Of a DNA stretch of 64,000 bases, positions 42,155 through 51,523 are shown piece by piece. A program made the translations under genes and the position numbers. Below the pieces are notes generated by a model. That model worked only from the letters and a program-made list of their open reading frames with translations, searched no databases and was not told the DNA's origin. This stretch comes from an uncultured Lachnospiraceae bacterium (GTDB lineage Bacteria > Bacillota > Clostridia > Lachnospirales > Lachnospiraceae): contig CAMEIX010000008.1 of NCBI GenBank assembly GCA_945919075.1, positions 55,942 to 119,941 of the forward strand, written 5' to 3'. The first letter of the stretch is position 1; each line of letters starts with the position of its first letter.

Positions 42155-42312
42155 AAATTTACCTCTCCAATAATATTCTCATGCTTTAGACAGTATAGCA
42201 TAAAATATTATTTTTTTGTTAAGAATTGTGAATATTAAAGAAAAACCTTTATTTGCCATATGAATTTTGGTATAATATAGCCTGAATAGGTTTAAAAAGT
42301 GAGGTCTTTTTT

Positions 42313-44931
42313 ATGAATTATGGAAAAAGAGGCGTTCTGCAAAAGCAGAAAATGCTATTATCAAAAGGTCCCCGATGGACTCATAGAATCTTGTTTACCT
42401 GTGCTAAGCTCTTTCTGGTCGGTTGTATTGCTTTCGCAATTCTCGGCGTTTCCGCCGGTATAGGTGCCTTTAACGGTATCATTGCTTCCGCTCCGGATAT
42501 CGATGTCAATGACGTTGCTCCGGTTGGCTTTTCCACCTTTGTTTACGACCGGGAAGGAAATCAGATTGGAAAGCTTGTTGCCACCAATTCAAACCGTGTA
42601 CAGGTGACGAGGGATAAGATTCCGCAGTATCTGGCCGATGCCTTTGTCGCCATTGAGGACGAGCGTTTTTATGAGCATAACGGTATCGACTACAAAGGTA
42701 TGGTTCGTGCCGCCTATACTTATATCAAATCCGGATTTAAGCGAGCAGAAGGTGCTTCCACCATTACCCAGCAGCTTCTGAAGAACACCGTATTTACCAA
42801 CTGGGTAAATGAACAGGGAATGATTGAAAAAATACAACGAAAATTTCAGGAGCAGTATCTGGCATTAGAGCTTACCAAAAAGCTCAGCAAAGAAGAAACT
42901 CTCCTTCGCTATATGAATACCATTAACTTAGGTCAAAGTACTCTGGGCGTGCAGGCTGCTTCCAAACGTTACTTTAATAAGGATGTAAGCGAACTCACCC
43001 TTTCCGAATGTGCCTGTATTGCTGCCATTACACAGAACCCCGCTAAGTGGAATCCCATCTCCCATCCGGACAATAATAACGAAAGACGTATTCGTGTCCT
43101 TAAGAAAATGTTAGAGCAAAATATGATTACCATGGAAGAATACGATGAAGCGGTTGCAGATGATGTCTACTCCCGTATTCAGGAAATTAATGTTGCCATT
43201 ACCAGCAATTCCGTAAGTTCCTATTTTGAAGATGCTCTGACCGAAGAAGTATATCAGGATCTGATTGATGAATGCGGTTACAGTCCTACCCAGGCGTCTA
43301 CCATGCTGTACAGCGGCGGGCTTCGGATCGAATCCACTCTGGATCCGAAGATTCAGGCAATCTGTGATGAGGTTTATTCCAATCCGGATAATTATCCTTC
43401 CAATGTAAAGTGGTATTTAAATTACGATTTGACCGTAAAGGATGCATCCGGTGAATATCATAATTACAGCAAAGAAAAAATGAAGAAATGGTTCAATGAA
43501 AATGAGGATAAGAAATTTAACCTGATTTTCTCCTCCACAGAGGATGCTTATGCGGCAATCGAAACGTACAAAGCAGCCGTCATTGGCGAGGGAGATGAAG
43601 AGGTTGCAGAGAATATCACCTTAATCCCACAGCCCCAGGTTTCTTTAGTGATTATTGACCAGAGCAACGGACAGGTGGTTGCCATGATTGGAGGTCGCGG
43701 TGTCAAGGAAGGAAACCGTACCTTAAACCGCGCAACCGGTTCCCTTCGTCAGCCCGGTTCCACCTTCAAAGTATTGTCCACTTATGCGCCTGCACTTGAC
43801 AGCGCAGGCATGACACTGGCTACGGTATTTAATGATGCCCCTTTCAATTATAATGATGGAACTCCGGTTCATAACTGGTACAAAAACCCTGCATACGAGG
43901 GGTTAAGTAACATTCGTAAGGGAATTTATCATTCCATGAATATTGTTACCGTAAAATGTCTGACCCAGATTACGCCCAAGCTTGGCTATGATTATCTGAT
44001 TGACTTTGGTTTCACCACCCTTGATGAGGTTCATGACTGTTATCAGCCCATGGCTTTAGGCGGTGTCGGCGGTGTCTCTAACTTAGAACTTTGCGGTGCT
44101 TATGCAACCATAGCAAATGGCGGTGTTTACAATAAGCCTTCCCTCTATACCAGAGTTTTAGATTCGGAAGGAAATGTAATCATTGACCATACCGTTCCCG
44201 AATCCAGATATGTACTGAAAGAAACCACCGCTTTCCTCCTTACGGAAGCTATGAAAGACACTGTTACACGCGGTACCGGCGGTGCGGTTTCCTTCAGCGG
44301 TATGACCATTGCCGGTAAGACCGGTACCACTTCTGATGATAAGGACGTTTGGTTTGCAGGATTTACCCCTTATTACACCGCGGTAACCTGGACCGGATAC
44401 GATAATAATATCAAGATGACAAGCAAGGAAGAACTTGCACTCTCAAAAAAAATGTGGCGGGAAGTCATGAAACAGATTCATGAAGACCTGCCCAACATGG
44501 GCTTCCCAATTCCGGAAGGAATTGTACAGTGTGCCGTATGTTCCCAGTCCGGTAAGTTGCCCATAGAAGGCCTCTGTGATGTACAGAACTGCGTATATAC
44601 GGAGTATTTTGCAGAAGGCACCGAACCTTTGGAATATTGTGATGTCCATTACAATGGTGATGTATGTGCTTATTCACTCCTGCCTGCCTGCCCGGATTGT
44701 CCTTTCAAGTTACCCGGAGTACTGACTCTTACTCCTATTGAAGATGTATCCCTGCAACCGGGCTCCACAACCATCATTGAAAACCCGGATGGCACCGTTA
44801 CCACAATTCTTCCGAACACGACCAATTCCTGTCCTCATAATGCGGAGTTCTTTATGACGCCGGAATGCTACAACGTAATTGAGCAGCAGCGAGCTGAACT
44901 ATTACAGAGAGGCTACAATTTCTACCAGTAA
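42313..44931 (+). CDS. Class A penicillin-binding protein (PBP1A-like)
   Basis: GT51 'FVAIEDERFYEHNGIDYKGMVRAAYTYIKSG...GASTITQQLLKNT'; transpeptidase 'RQPGSTFK', 'GKTGTTSDDKDVWFAGFTPYYTAVTWTGYD'; Cys-rich C-terminus. Confidence 0.97.
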   Translation: MNYGKRGVLQKQKMLLSKGPRWTHRILFTCAKLFLVGCIAFAILGVSAGIGAFNGIIASAPDIDVNDVAPVGFSTFVYDREGNQIGKLVATNSNRVQVTRDKIPQYLADAFVAIEDERFYEHNGIDYKGMVRAAYTYIKSGFKRAEGASTITQQLLKNTVFTNWVNEQGMIEKIQRKFQEQYLALELTKKLSKEETLLRYMNTINLGQSTLGVQAASKRYFNKDVSELTLSECACIAAITQNPAKWNPISHPDNNNERRIRVLKKMLEQNMITMEEYDEAVADDVYSRIQEINVAITSNSVSSYFEDALTEEVYQDLIDECGYSPTQASTMLYSGGLRIESTLDPKIQAICDEVYSNPDNYPSNVKWYLNYDLTVKDASGEYHNYSKEKMKKWFNENEDKKFNLIFSSTEDAYAAIETYKAAVIGEGDEEVAENITLIPQPQVSLVIIDQSNGQVVAMIGGRGVKEGNRTLNRATGSLRQPGSTFKVLSTYAPALDSAGMTLATVFNDAPFNYNDGTPVHNWYKNPAYEGLSNIRKGIYHSMNIVTVKCLTQITPKLGYDYLIDFGFTTLDEVHDCYQPMALGGVGGVSNLELCGAYATIANGGVYNKPSLYTRVLDSEGNVIIDHTVPESRYVLKETTAFLLTEAMKDTVTRGTGGAVSFSGMTIAGKTGTTSDDKDVWFAGFTPYYTAVTWTGYDNNIKMTSKEELALSKKMWREVMKQIHEDLPNMGFPIPEGIVQCAVCSQSGKLPIEGLCDVQNCVYTEYFAEGTEPLEYCDVHYNGDVCAYSLLPACPDCPFKLPGVLTLTPIEDVSLQPGSTTIIENPDGTVTTILPNTTNSCPHNAEFFMTPECYNVIEQQRAELLQRGYNFYQ

Positions 44932-44939
44932 TGATGTTA

Positions 44940-44969
44940 GAGCCCCCTGTCCGATGTGACAGGGGGCTC
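44940..44969. terminator. Bidirectional terminator hairpin
   Basis: GAGCCCCCTGTC-N6-GACAGGGGGCTC. Confidence 0.85.
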
Positions 44970-44990
44970 CTTATATTAAAATATATCCTG

Positions 44991-46337
44991 CTAAAAATCT
45001 TTCTTTTCTTCACTCATATATATCATTGCTCTTTTTTGCATGATTGCAACGGTTTGTTCTAAAGTCTTATCACCACTAAAATAACCGTCTGCCTCTTCCA
45101 ACAAGATGGCATGTAGTGTACTGTCATAGGAAGAGGAAATAGTTGCTTTTCCAATGACTTGTTCCAATATCTGCGCCTGTGACCCTTCAATCTGATAAAT
45201 AGGCGTCCCTGTTTCACCTTCAAATCTTACCTCATCCTTCGCCACCGGAATTTTCACTCCGTCCGGACCATCCTCATACTCTGTGTGTAATGCTTTTTGT
45301 ACCTGTGCCTCGAAGGCACTTTTATTAATTGGAAATCCATGGCAAAAGTTTTCCTGGTACTCAGTTTGTAACAGCTGACTGATAAACTCCCATGCTGCTT
45401 CCTTATTATGACTTGCGCCACTGATTGCCAAAACCATTTCGGAAGCCTGAATAATACTTCCATTGGAAGATTCATCACATACCGGATAACCTATATAGTT
45501 CACCGGATCTCCCATAATAATCTCTGCTCTGCAAATATCGAAAACAGAGTTTAAAACCATAGGGTATAATAATGCATTCCCATTTTGAAAAGAACGGATT
45601 GCAGAAAAATCCTCTGTCAAATTGAGTGTATCAGGAAATTGACCTGCGAAAGATAATACTCTGCAAAATTCCTCACTGTCAAATCTACAGGTCCCATTTT
45701 CCCAGTCAACATAATTCTCAATGCTTCCCATTAACAGGGAACCCAGAACATCTTTTTTGGTTTCACCCGGATAAATCATGAAACCCTCCCCTTTTTTCTC
45801 CCGGTTTTCTTCGTAACAGCGAATTAAGTCTTCCACGCTCCACTGATTTCCGTTTCCGACCATACTGCTTCTCCCCACATATGTCTGTAATGTAAATCCA
45901 ACAGGAACCACGCAAAGATTATCCTGATAAGAAAAAGCCTGTAAGATATTCGTGAAAAAACAGATATCCTCCTCTTCCTCCATCTTTTGAAAATAAGGAG
46001 ATAAATTCTCTGTATAATTTCCCACAATGTCCGTAATCATATATTCCCTGCCAAAATTAATAATATCCGGTCCTCTTCCCGATACAATTTCCTTCTGTAA
46101 TCTGTCAATTCCATCTCCCTCTTCATATCGATTGTATTGTTCTATCTCAATACTGTACCGTTCATTTCCTTCATTAAAAATGGCAACCTGATTTTCCAGT
46201 TCAGGACTGGTTCCAAAGGAAGCCAGAACAAGTTTCTTCTTTCCACTTTCCTTCTGCTGTTGTCCGCATCCTGACAATACAAGGCTCAAAACAAGAAATA
46301 AAATAATTGTTCTCTTCATAACAACTCCTGACATCAT
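44991..46337 (-). CDS. Extracellular solute-binding lipoprotein (SBP_bac_1-like)
   Basis: 'LFLVLSLVLSGCGQQQ' lipobox; 'GPDIINFGREYM', 'NKEAAWEFISQLL'. Confidence 0.85.
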   Translation of the reverse strand: MMSGVVMKRTIILFLVLSLVLSGCGQQQKESGKKKLVLASFGTSPELENQVAIFNEGNERYSIEIEQYNRYEEGDGIDRLQKEIVSGRGPDIINFGREYMITDIVGNYTENLSPYFQKMEEEEDICFFTNILQAFSYQDNLCVVPVGFTLQTYVGRSSMVGNGNQWSVEDLIRCYEENREKKGEGFMIYPGETKKDVLGSLLMGSIENYVDWENGTCRFDSEEFCRVLSFAGQFPDTLNLTEDFSAIRSFQNGNALLYPMVLNSVFDICRAEIIMGDPVNYIGYPVCDESSNGSIIQASEMVLAISGASHNKEAAWEFISQLLQTEYQENFCHGFPINKSAFEAQVQKALHTEYEDGPDGVKIPVAKDEVRFEGETGTPIYQIEGSQAQILEQVIGKATISSSYDSTLHAILLEEADGYFSGDKTLEQTVAIMQKRAMIYMSEEKKDF

Positions 46338-46351
46338 ACACTATCATAGCT

Positions 46352-47437
46352 CTACTTTCCCGCGGGAATATATCTGAACAGATGCTTCGTAATGACATCA
46401 CCTTCCGAGATATTTTCTATAAGAAGAAATCTGCCATCCTCAAGAAAAGTGCGAATTAAAATGTACTCTCCTGCGGATACTTCGGATTCTGACATTACCT
46501 TCCTACTTTCCACAGATTCATCACTCACATTCCATATCCATATTCCGCTTATTCCACTGTAAATCAGGAAGTCACTGTCAGTGCCTTTTCTGATTGCAAG
46601 AATCTGTTCATTTTCCCGTAAACCATTAAGTGGGTACTCTTCTGCAATGGTCCCGTCATGAGGATTAATCCGGCCCATGTAAGAGATATTGTCCCTTTTA
46701 TAAGTAATATAAACATTTCCGTCTTTTCCGATGGTTGCTGCATAAGAATCCCCGATCCCTTGTGTAGCGTCTTTGCTTTCCCACAAACACTCTCCACTCC
46801 GGCTGATACATATGGCCTCTGCCATCCCTTTTATGTAAAAGTTTTCTTCCGAATCCACAAGAAATGTCTGTATCACTGCCATTTTGCCGCCTATGGCGTT
46901 TGAAATATCCAATTCTCCTACCAAATTACACTCTTCATCATACTCCCGGATAATGGAGGTTACATTCTCAGTAGTAACGCTACTTTGCAAAAACAAATAG
47001 ATATGCCCTTCTATATTGGGAAAAATTCCGTGAACATCCATCTTGTCCGGAATTTCGATATTCATTTTCTGTATGGAATCCGACCCCATCCCCAGTTGAA
47101 ACAAAGCCGCAGTTCTTCCTTCCCGCTCCCATTGACATAAATAAATATTCTTGTCATCTGTTCCACATGCTTTTGCAAAATGAACGCCCTGACTGTCTAA
47201 AACAATCGTCTCCTCTGTTGTATTTACCGCAATCGTCTTTTGGTCCGCTTCATGACCCTCCACGCTTTTTCCATCTTCTTCCGGAGATTCTTCACTTATC
47301 CGGTCTTCTATAATTTCTACTGTTGTATTGTCTGACTCATTCTCCTTAGTACTCTCGGTACCACATCCACACATAATAAAAGTACAAATCATTATGAGTG
47401 ACATTGGAATGGTTTTTATGTAGTATTTTGTCTTCAA
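46352..47437 (-). CDS. Propeller-like lipoprotein of unknown function
   Basis: Lipobox 'ICTFIMCGCGTES'; beta-rich repeats such as 'GKDGNVYITYKRDNISYMGRINPHDG'. Confidence 0.65.
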   Translation of the reverse strand: MKTKYYIKTIPMSLIMICTFIMCGCGTESTKENESDNTTVEIIEDRISEESPEEDGKSVEGHEADQKTIAVNTTEETIVLDSQGVHFAKACGTDDKNIYLCQWEREGRTAALFQLGMGSDSIQKMNIEIPDKMDVHGIFPNIEGHIYLFLQSSVTTENVTSIIREYDEECNLVGELDISNAIGGKMAVIQTFLVDSEENFYIKGMAEAICISRSGECLWESKDATQGIGDSYAATIGKDGNVYITYKRDNISYMGRINPHDGTIAEEYPLNGLRENEQILAIRKGTDSDFLIYSGISGIWIWNVSDESVESRKVMSESEVSAGEYILIRTFLEDGRFLLIENISEGDVITKHLFRYIPAGK

Positions 47438-47577
47438 ATCAATAATTTTCTCCCTTCATCAGCGGTTAATTTGGCAACAAATATTTTCTCTACAAAATTT
47501 CTTACTGTTTCATCATAAAAATATTGTGTATATATTTTGTATCATGGGGATTAAACATTTATTTACAAACCGCACAA

Positions 47578-47615
47578 AAGGTGTGCCTCTAATTATTCCT
47601 TAGAAGCACACCTTT
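47578..47615 (-). terminator. Hairpin downstream of the GGDEF gene
   Basis: AAAGGTGTGC(C)TCTAA ... TTAGAAGCACACCTTT. Confidence 0.7.
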
Positions 47616-47689
47616 CTATTTTTCTGTTTAATGCAATTTAAGTATGAATTTTTCTATTCTTTGTGAAACCTGCCCTTTATCTCATTCCT

Positions 47690-49975
47690 TTATGCCTGTT
47701 TCGATACTTCCTTGGACCTAAACTTCTTCACCTCATACAGACGCTCGTCTGCGGCACTCAGCGCCTCCGCCAATGTCATATCACTATCCTGCTTTAATAC
47801 ACAGGCTCCGGCAGATACCGTAACATTATAGTCCTTATCACTCGCCTCATTAAAAGACTTCAAGGCCTTATATAGTGCCTCCAATACTTCCCCGCCTTCC
47901 TCAGTTCCGTCATAAGGTCGGATTGCCGCAAATTCGTCTCCGCCGATTCGTCCTGTGACACCGCCTTTGCCGGCTGTGGCCGAAAGCTGTTCCGCAATGG
48001 CTTTCAGAGAAAAATCTCCTTCCTCATGGCCATAACGGTCATTAATGATCTTTAGATTATTCATGTCCGCATATACCACCAGCACTTTTCTGCCCTGCCC
48101 GCGACACTGTTCCACAATATGCTGGCCCTCCTCATCAAGCCCCCGGCGGTTCAATATGCCGGTCAGACCATCGGATTTTGACAGCGTATCCAATGCAATA
48201 TTATTCTCTTTCAGGACAGTCAGACTTTCCTCTAACTCCTGCTGTATCTTCTGATTGGAACGTAGCAAATCTATCATTTTCGCAGCAGAGCTTAAATGAT
48301 TGACCAGAAATTCTCCATTTTCAAAGATACTTTCTGACATTTCACAGAGTATTACCCCCTGCAGAATCTCGTTAAAAAACAGTGGCAACAGTACCATGCA
48401 TTCCTGTTGTATTCCCCTGTTTTTCGTAAAAAGATCCTTCAGCAGGGTCTTCTGTTCAATAGCCGGTATTACCTGTACTTCTCCTGCCTTTAAGACTGCT
48501 TTCAGATACAGCTTCTCCGGTGCCCGAAACGGATCACTGAACAGGTGGGTAATGGGCTGTTCAAAGATGTAAATTCCGGCATTCTGAACATGCAGCCAGC
48601 CTAAATTCTCCAAGAGCGTACCATAACTCTGATCTGTCCCCTTCTCAAACTGTAGCGTCTTTTGTATAAACAGCTTCATGCCAAAGCTGTCTTTATAGTT
48701 TTCTTCCTGCATAATTCCCAGGCGATGATCCATAACACGGATGATTCGCTGATAAATCATAGGGAACAACTCTCTCTGTACTTTTGTGAAAGATTGCCTC
48801 GGACCCATCAGTATCTTCTGTAGTTTGCGAAAGAGAATCAGCAGATTATCCACATCTGCGTAATCGATCGTATCCACATTTATAAACTGTTCCATCAGCC
48901 CCTTTACTTCCCAGATTCCTTCCTCCTGCTGCTCATAAATGGAACAGATGCACCGAATCAGTGCTTTAAAGGACTGCCTAATCTGTTCCTCCGTCTTCTT
49001 GGTTTTCTCGTGCTTACAACGATAAAACACGTCATCAAACCAATTATTCAGAGTACGGTTGTCTATGGAATTATCCCACTTTTCTTCTCCTTCAATATTT
49101 CCTATAGAATCTCTGCGGACGAATCTGGTGGGCAAAACAAGACTTTCCACCTGCTCTCCACGCAGTTTTTTAAGCACCTGCTCCAATGCCCCTTCACCCA
49201 ATTCTGCGGGGTCCGCCTGTACGGAGGACAGGGGCGGAGAAGCCTTTGCCGCTGCCGGTATGTTGTCATAGGCAAACACATGGATATCCTTGCCGATCTT
49301 CAGTTTTCTTTTTTTAATTTCCTCGTATAATCCAAGTGCGGTGTCATCATTAACACAGAATACAGCCTCCAGGTCCGGATTGTTGTCAAGAAATCTGTTA
49401 AAGGCCTTTCGGCTGCTGCGTGTCAGGTCTCCGGCTTCAAACATTTTCTCCTCTACCTTCAGTCCGTGTTCCTTCATGACCTGTAAATAAGCCTCTTTCC
49501 GCTCCCTGGCATCCGAATTGTCATCCGGTCCGCCAATCATGCCGATCCGGGTACAATGCTTCTGTTCAATGAGGTATTCCAGACCTTCCCGAACCCCATA
49601 AAAATTATCAAAATTCACACTTTCATATCCCGGCAGGCTGGAAGCAATCAGAACACAGGGAATCCCCTCATACTGCCGTAGTATTTCCTGCATACGCTCT
49701 GTAGTACTGTAGCATCCGATGCAGCTTGTAGCTGCCACAATCCCATCCAGATTCTGCTTCCGGGCATAGGAAAGAATCGTCCCATATTGATACTCATACA
49801 TAAGATCCCGATTTCCTGATACATCACGATCAATATATTTTGCCGGGAATATTACCAAATTTATATTCTTTCCTTTGGCAGCCTTCATCACGCCCTTACA
49901 AATCATTTTTGTAAAATCATCCATGATGCCGCTGACCAGAACCCCAATTGTTATTTTTTTCTGCTTTTTCGTCAT
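47690..49975 (-). CDS. Cytosolic periplasmic-binding-protein-like sensor fused to GGDEF diguanylate cyclase
   Basis: LacI/Peripla_BP-like N-terminus 'ITIGVLVSGIMDDFTKMICKGVMKAAKGKNINLVIFPAK...FCVNDDTALGLYEEIKKRKLKIGKDIHVFAYDNIPAAA'; C-term 'VVYADMNNLKIINDRYGHEEGD...GRIGGDEFAAI'. Confidence 0.92.
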   Translation of the reverse strand: MTKKQKKITIGVLVSGIMDDFTKMICKGVMKAAKGKNINLVIFPAKYIDRDVSGNRDLMYEYQYGTILSYARKQNLDGIVAATSCIGCYSTTERMQEILRQYEGIPCVLIASSLPGYESVNFDNFYGVREGLEYLIEQKHCTRIGMIGGPDDNSDARERKEAYLQVMKEHGLKVEEKMFEAGDLTRSSRKAFNRFLDNNPDLEAVFCVNDDTALGLYEEIKKRKLKIGKDIHVFAYDNIPAAAKASPPLSSVQADPAELGEGALEQVLKKLRGEQVESLVLPTRFVRRDSIGNIEGEEKWDNSIDNRTLNNWFDDVFYRCKHEKTKKTEEQIRQSFKALIRCICSIYEQQEEGIWEVKGLMEQFINVDTIDYADVDNLLILFRKLQKILMGPRQSFTKVQRELFPMIYQRIIRVMDHRLGIMQEENYKDSFGMKLFIQKTLQFEKGTDQSYGTLLENLGWLHVQNAGIYIFEQPITHLFSDPFRAPEKLYLKAVLKAGEVQVIPAIEQKTLLKDLFTKNRGIQQECMVLLPLFFNEILQGVILCEMSESIFENGEFLVNHLSSAAKMIDLLRSNQKIQQELEESLTVLKENNIALDTLSKSDGLTGILNRRGLDEEGQHIVEQCRGQGRKVLVVYADMNNLKIINDRYGHEEGDFSLKAIAEQLSATAGKGGVTGRIGGDEFAAIRPYDGTEEGGEVLEALYKALKSFNEASDKDYNVTVSAGACVLKQDSDMTLAEALSAADERLYEVKKFRSKEVSKQA

Positions 49976-49996
49976 CCCCTGCTACCCCTTGATGCC

Positions 49997-50275
49997 TTAA
50001 ATCCCTTTAATATTCTTAATCTGATTCTCCAGGTTTCTCACATTACTTTTTGCCTCTGAAATGGCATTGCACTGCTCTGCAAACTCCACATCCACTAAAT
50101 CCTTATGAGCCTCATAATACAATCTGCCTATTTCCGCATAATTCTTCTTAATCACATCTTCATTAGTCGAAATCTGTCCCTTTAAGGAGGCTATTTCTGC
50201 CATCTGCTTTGCTTTATCTGCAACAATCTTGCTTTTCTCAGTTACGGTTTCTCCAACCTTATTAAAAAAATCCAT
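49997..50275 (-). CDS. Small coiled-coil protein
   Basis: 'MDFFNKVGETVTEKSKIVADKAKQMAEIASLKGQISTNEDVIKKNYAEIGRLYYEAHKD'; internal ATG preferred over 50314. Confidence 0.7.
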   Translation of the reverse strand: MDFFNKVGETVTEKSKIVADKAKQMAEIASLKGQISTNEDVIKKNYAEIGRLYYEAHKDLVDVEFAEQCNAISEAKSNVRNLENQIKNIKGI

Positions 50276-50319
50276 CTTCTGCCATCCTTTCCGGTACACC
50301 ATACTGCTTCTCAAATAAA

Positions 50320-50586
50320 TTATTCTTTTATATCATTAGGCACGTCGAAAGCATTTTCATAAATTGTATCACTTGGAAGATCTATATAATCATTCCAAAA
50401 AACGCATGTACGACTATCATCAAGTTGTACCTGTTCGAATAACCCTTCTATATTTTTGAGATCCTCATATCCTTTTATCGTGCTTATATCATCATTTACA
50501 TCGTATATGCAATCTTTACCATCATCAAAAACAACATGCAAGAAAAACCCTTTCAACGGATTTATTCTTTTTATTCTTGGAATCAT
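50320..50586 (-). CDS. DUF2442 domain-containing protein
   Basis: 'IKRINPLKGFFLHVVFDDGKDCIYDVNDDIS...EQVQLDDSRTCVFWNDYIDLPSDTIYENA'. Confidence 0.8.
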   Translation of the reverse strand: MIPRIKRINPLKGFFLHVVFDDGKDCIYDVNDDISTIKGYEDLKNIEGLFEQVQLDDSRTCVFWNDYIDLPSDTIYENAFDVPNDIKE

Positions 50587-50744
50587 GACAATACCTATTC
50601 CCCGCTATTATCAATTATATGTAATTCACAATACCACTATATTATTGTATCATAAACCACTTCAGAAAGTCTATTATTAATTGATTGAATCTATATGCTC
50701 CTTCCTCTTGAAATTCTGTTTTCAAGTGCTATAATTATTCGTAT

Positions 50745-50818
50745 GGAAGCATAGCTCAGCCGGGATGAGCGTTCGCCTCACACGCGAGAGGTCACGGGTT
50801 CGAGCCCCGTTGCTTCCA
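50745..50818 (+). tRNA. tRNA-Val (anticodon CAC)
   Basis: Acceptor GGAAGCA/TGCTTCC, D-arm GCTC..GAGC, anticodon stem TTCGC-CTCACAC-GCGAG, T-arm ACGGGTTCGAGCCCCGT. Confidence 0.9.
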
Positions 50819-50951
50819 TTTTTATTTTTAAAACCTCATCTTACCTACGCATGGCTCTTTCCCGGTTACGTCACCGCCTATTTATAATTTGCACTGATAT
50901 TCTGAAATTACGGCAAAAAAGCACCTACCATATTTTACGGTAAGTGCTGAA

Positions 50952-51185
50952 TTATCTGTTTCCTAATATTCTTGATATCAAACTCATTTTATATGATTCA
51001 TTCTGAGGATAAAGCCCCATTGCCAAGATTTCTTCATCTGAAAAATCTCTCAGTATTTTTCTTCTCTTTTTCGAATGTCTAATCTCAATAGGTCTTCTCA
51101 TGAACTTTGCAAAATTAAACCCACATTTTGGGCAAATATTCACATCGTCATTCAATTTTTCCAAACAATATAAACAGTACTTCAT
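50952..51185 (-). CDS. Small zinc-ribbon protein
   Basis: 'MKYCLYCLEKLNDDVNICPKCGFNFAKFMRR'; GAGGGGTG RBS at 51185; the longer ORF start overlaps a tRNA. Confidence 0.65.
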   Translation of the reverse strand: MKYCLYCLEKLNDDVNICPKCGFNFAKFMRRPIEIRHSKKRRKILRDFSDEEILAMGLYPQNESYKMSLISRILGNR

Positions 51186-51304
51186 GAAATCACCCCTCTG
51201 AATACGCGACCATGTTACAATTATAGTATGACCGCATATCCAAGGAATGTCAAGTTTGATTCCTATTATCTTTTGCAAACCCCTGATTTTAGGCAAAAAA
51301 ATAA

Positions 51305-51377
51305 AGCTGCTGACGGGAATCGGACCCGTGACCTCCGCACTACCAATGCGACGCTCTACCGACTGAGCCACAGCAGC
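51305..51377 (-). tRNA. tRNA-Thr (anticodon GGU)
   Basis: Minus strand GCTGCTG..CAGCAGC acceptor, anticodon stem TCGCA-TTGGTAG-TGCGG, T-arm ACGGGTCCGATTCCCGT. Confidence 0.92.
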
Positions 51378-51456
51378 ATTTCTTTCGATGATGCTCTCGC
51401 AATCACCGAGAGATAATATAACATAAGTTGTATATAGTTGTCAATCTTTTTTGAAA

Positions 51457-51495
51457 ATTTATTTATCAAATTTATTTATCAAATTTATTTATTAA
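51457..51495. repeat. 13-bp tandem repeat, 3 copies
   Basis: ATTTATTTATCAA x2 + ATTTATTTATTAA. Confidence 0.8.
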
Positions 51496-51523
51496 AATTT
51501 ATGCCAAATATCAAGGCCAAATG

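Noticed and set aside
51228-51416. Plus-strand ORF '...ADGNRTRDLRTTNATLYRLSHSS'
   Set aside because: It is the antisense reading of tRNA-Thr, a common spurious ORF.
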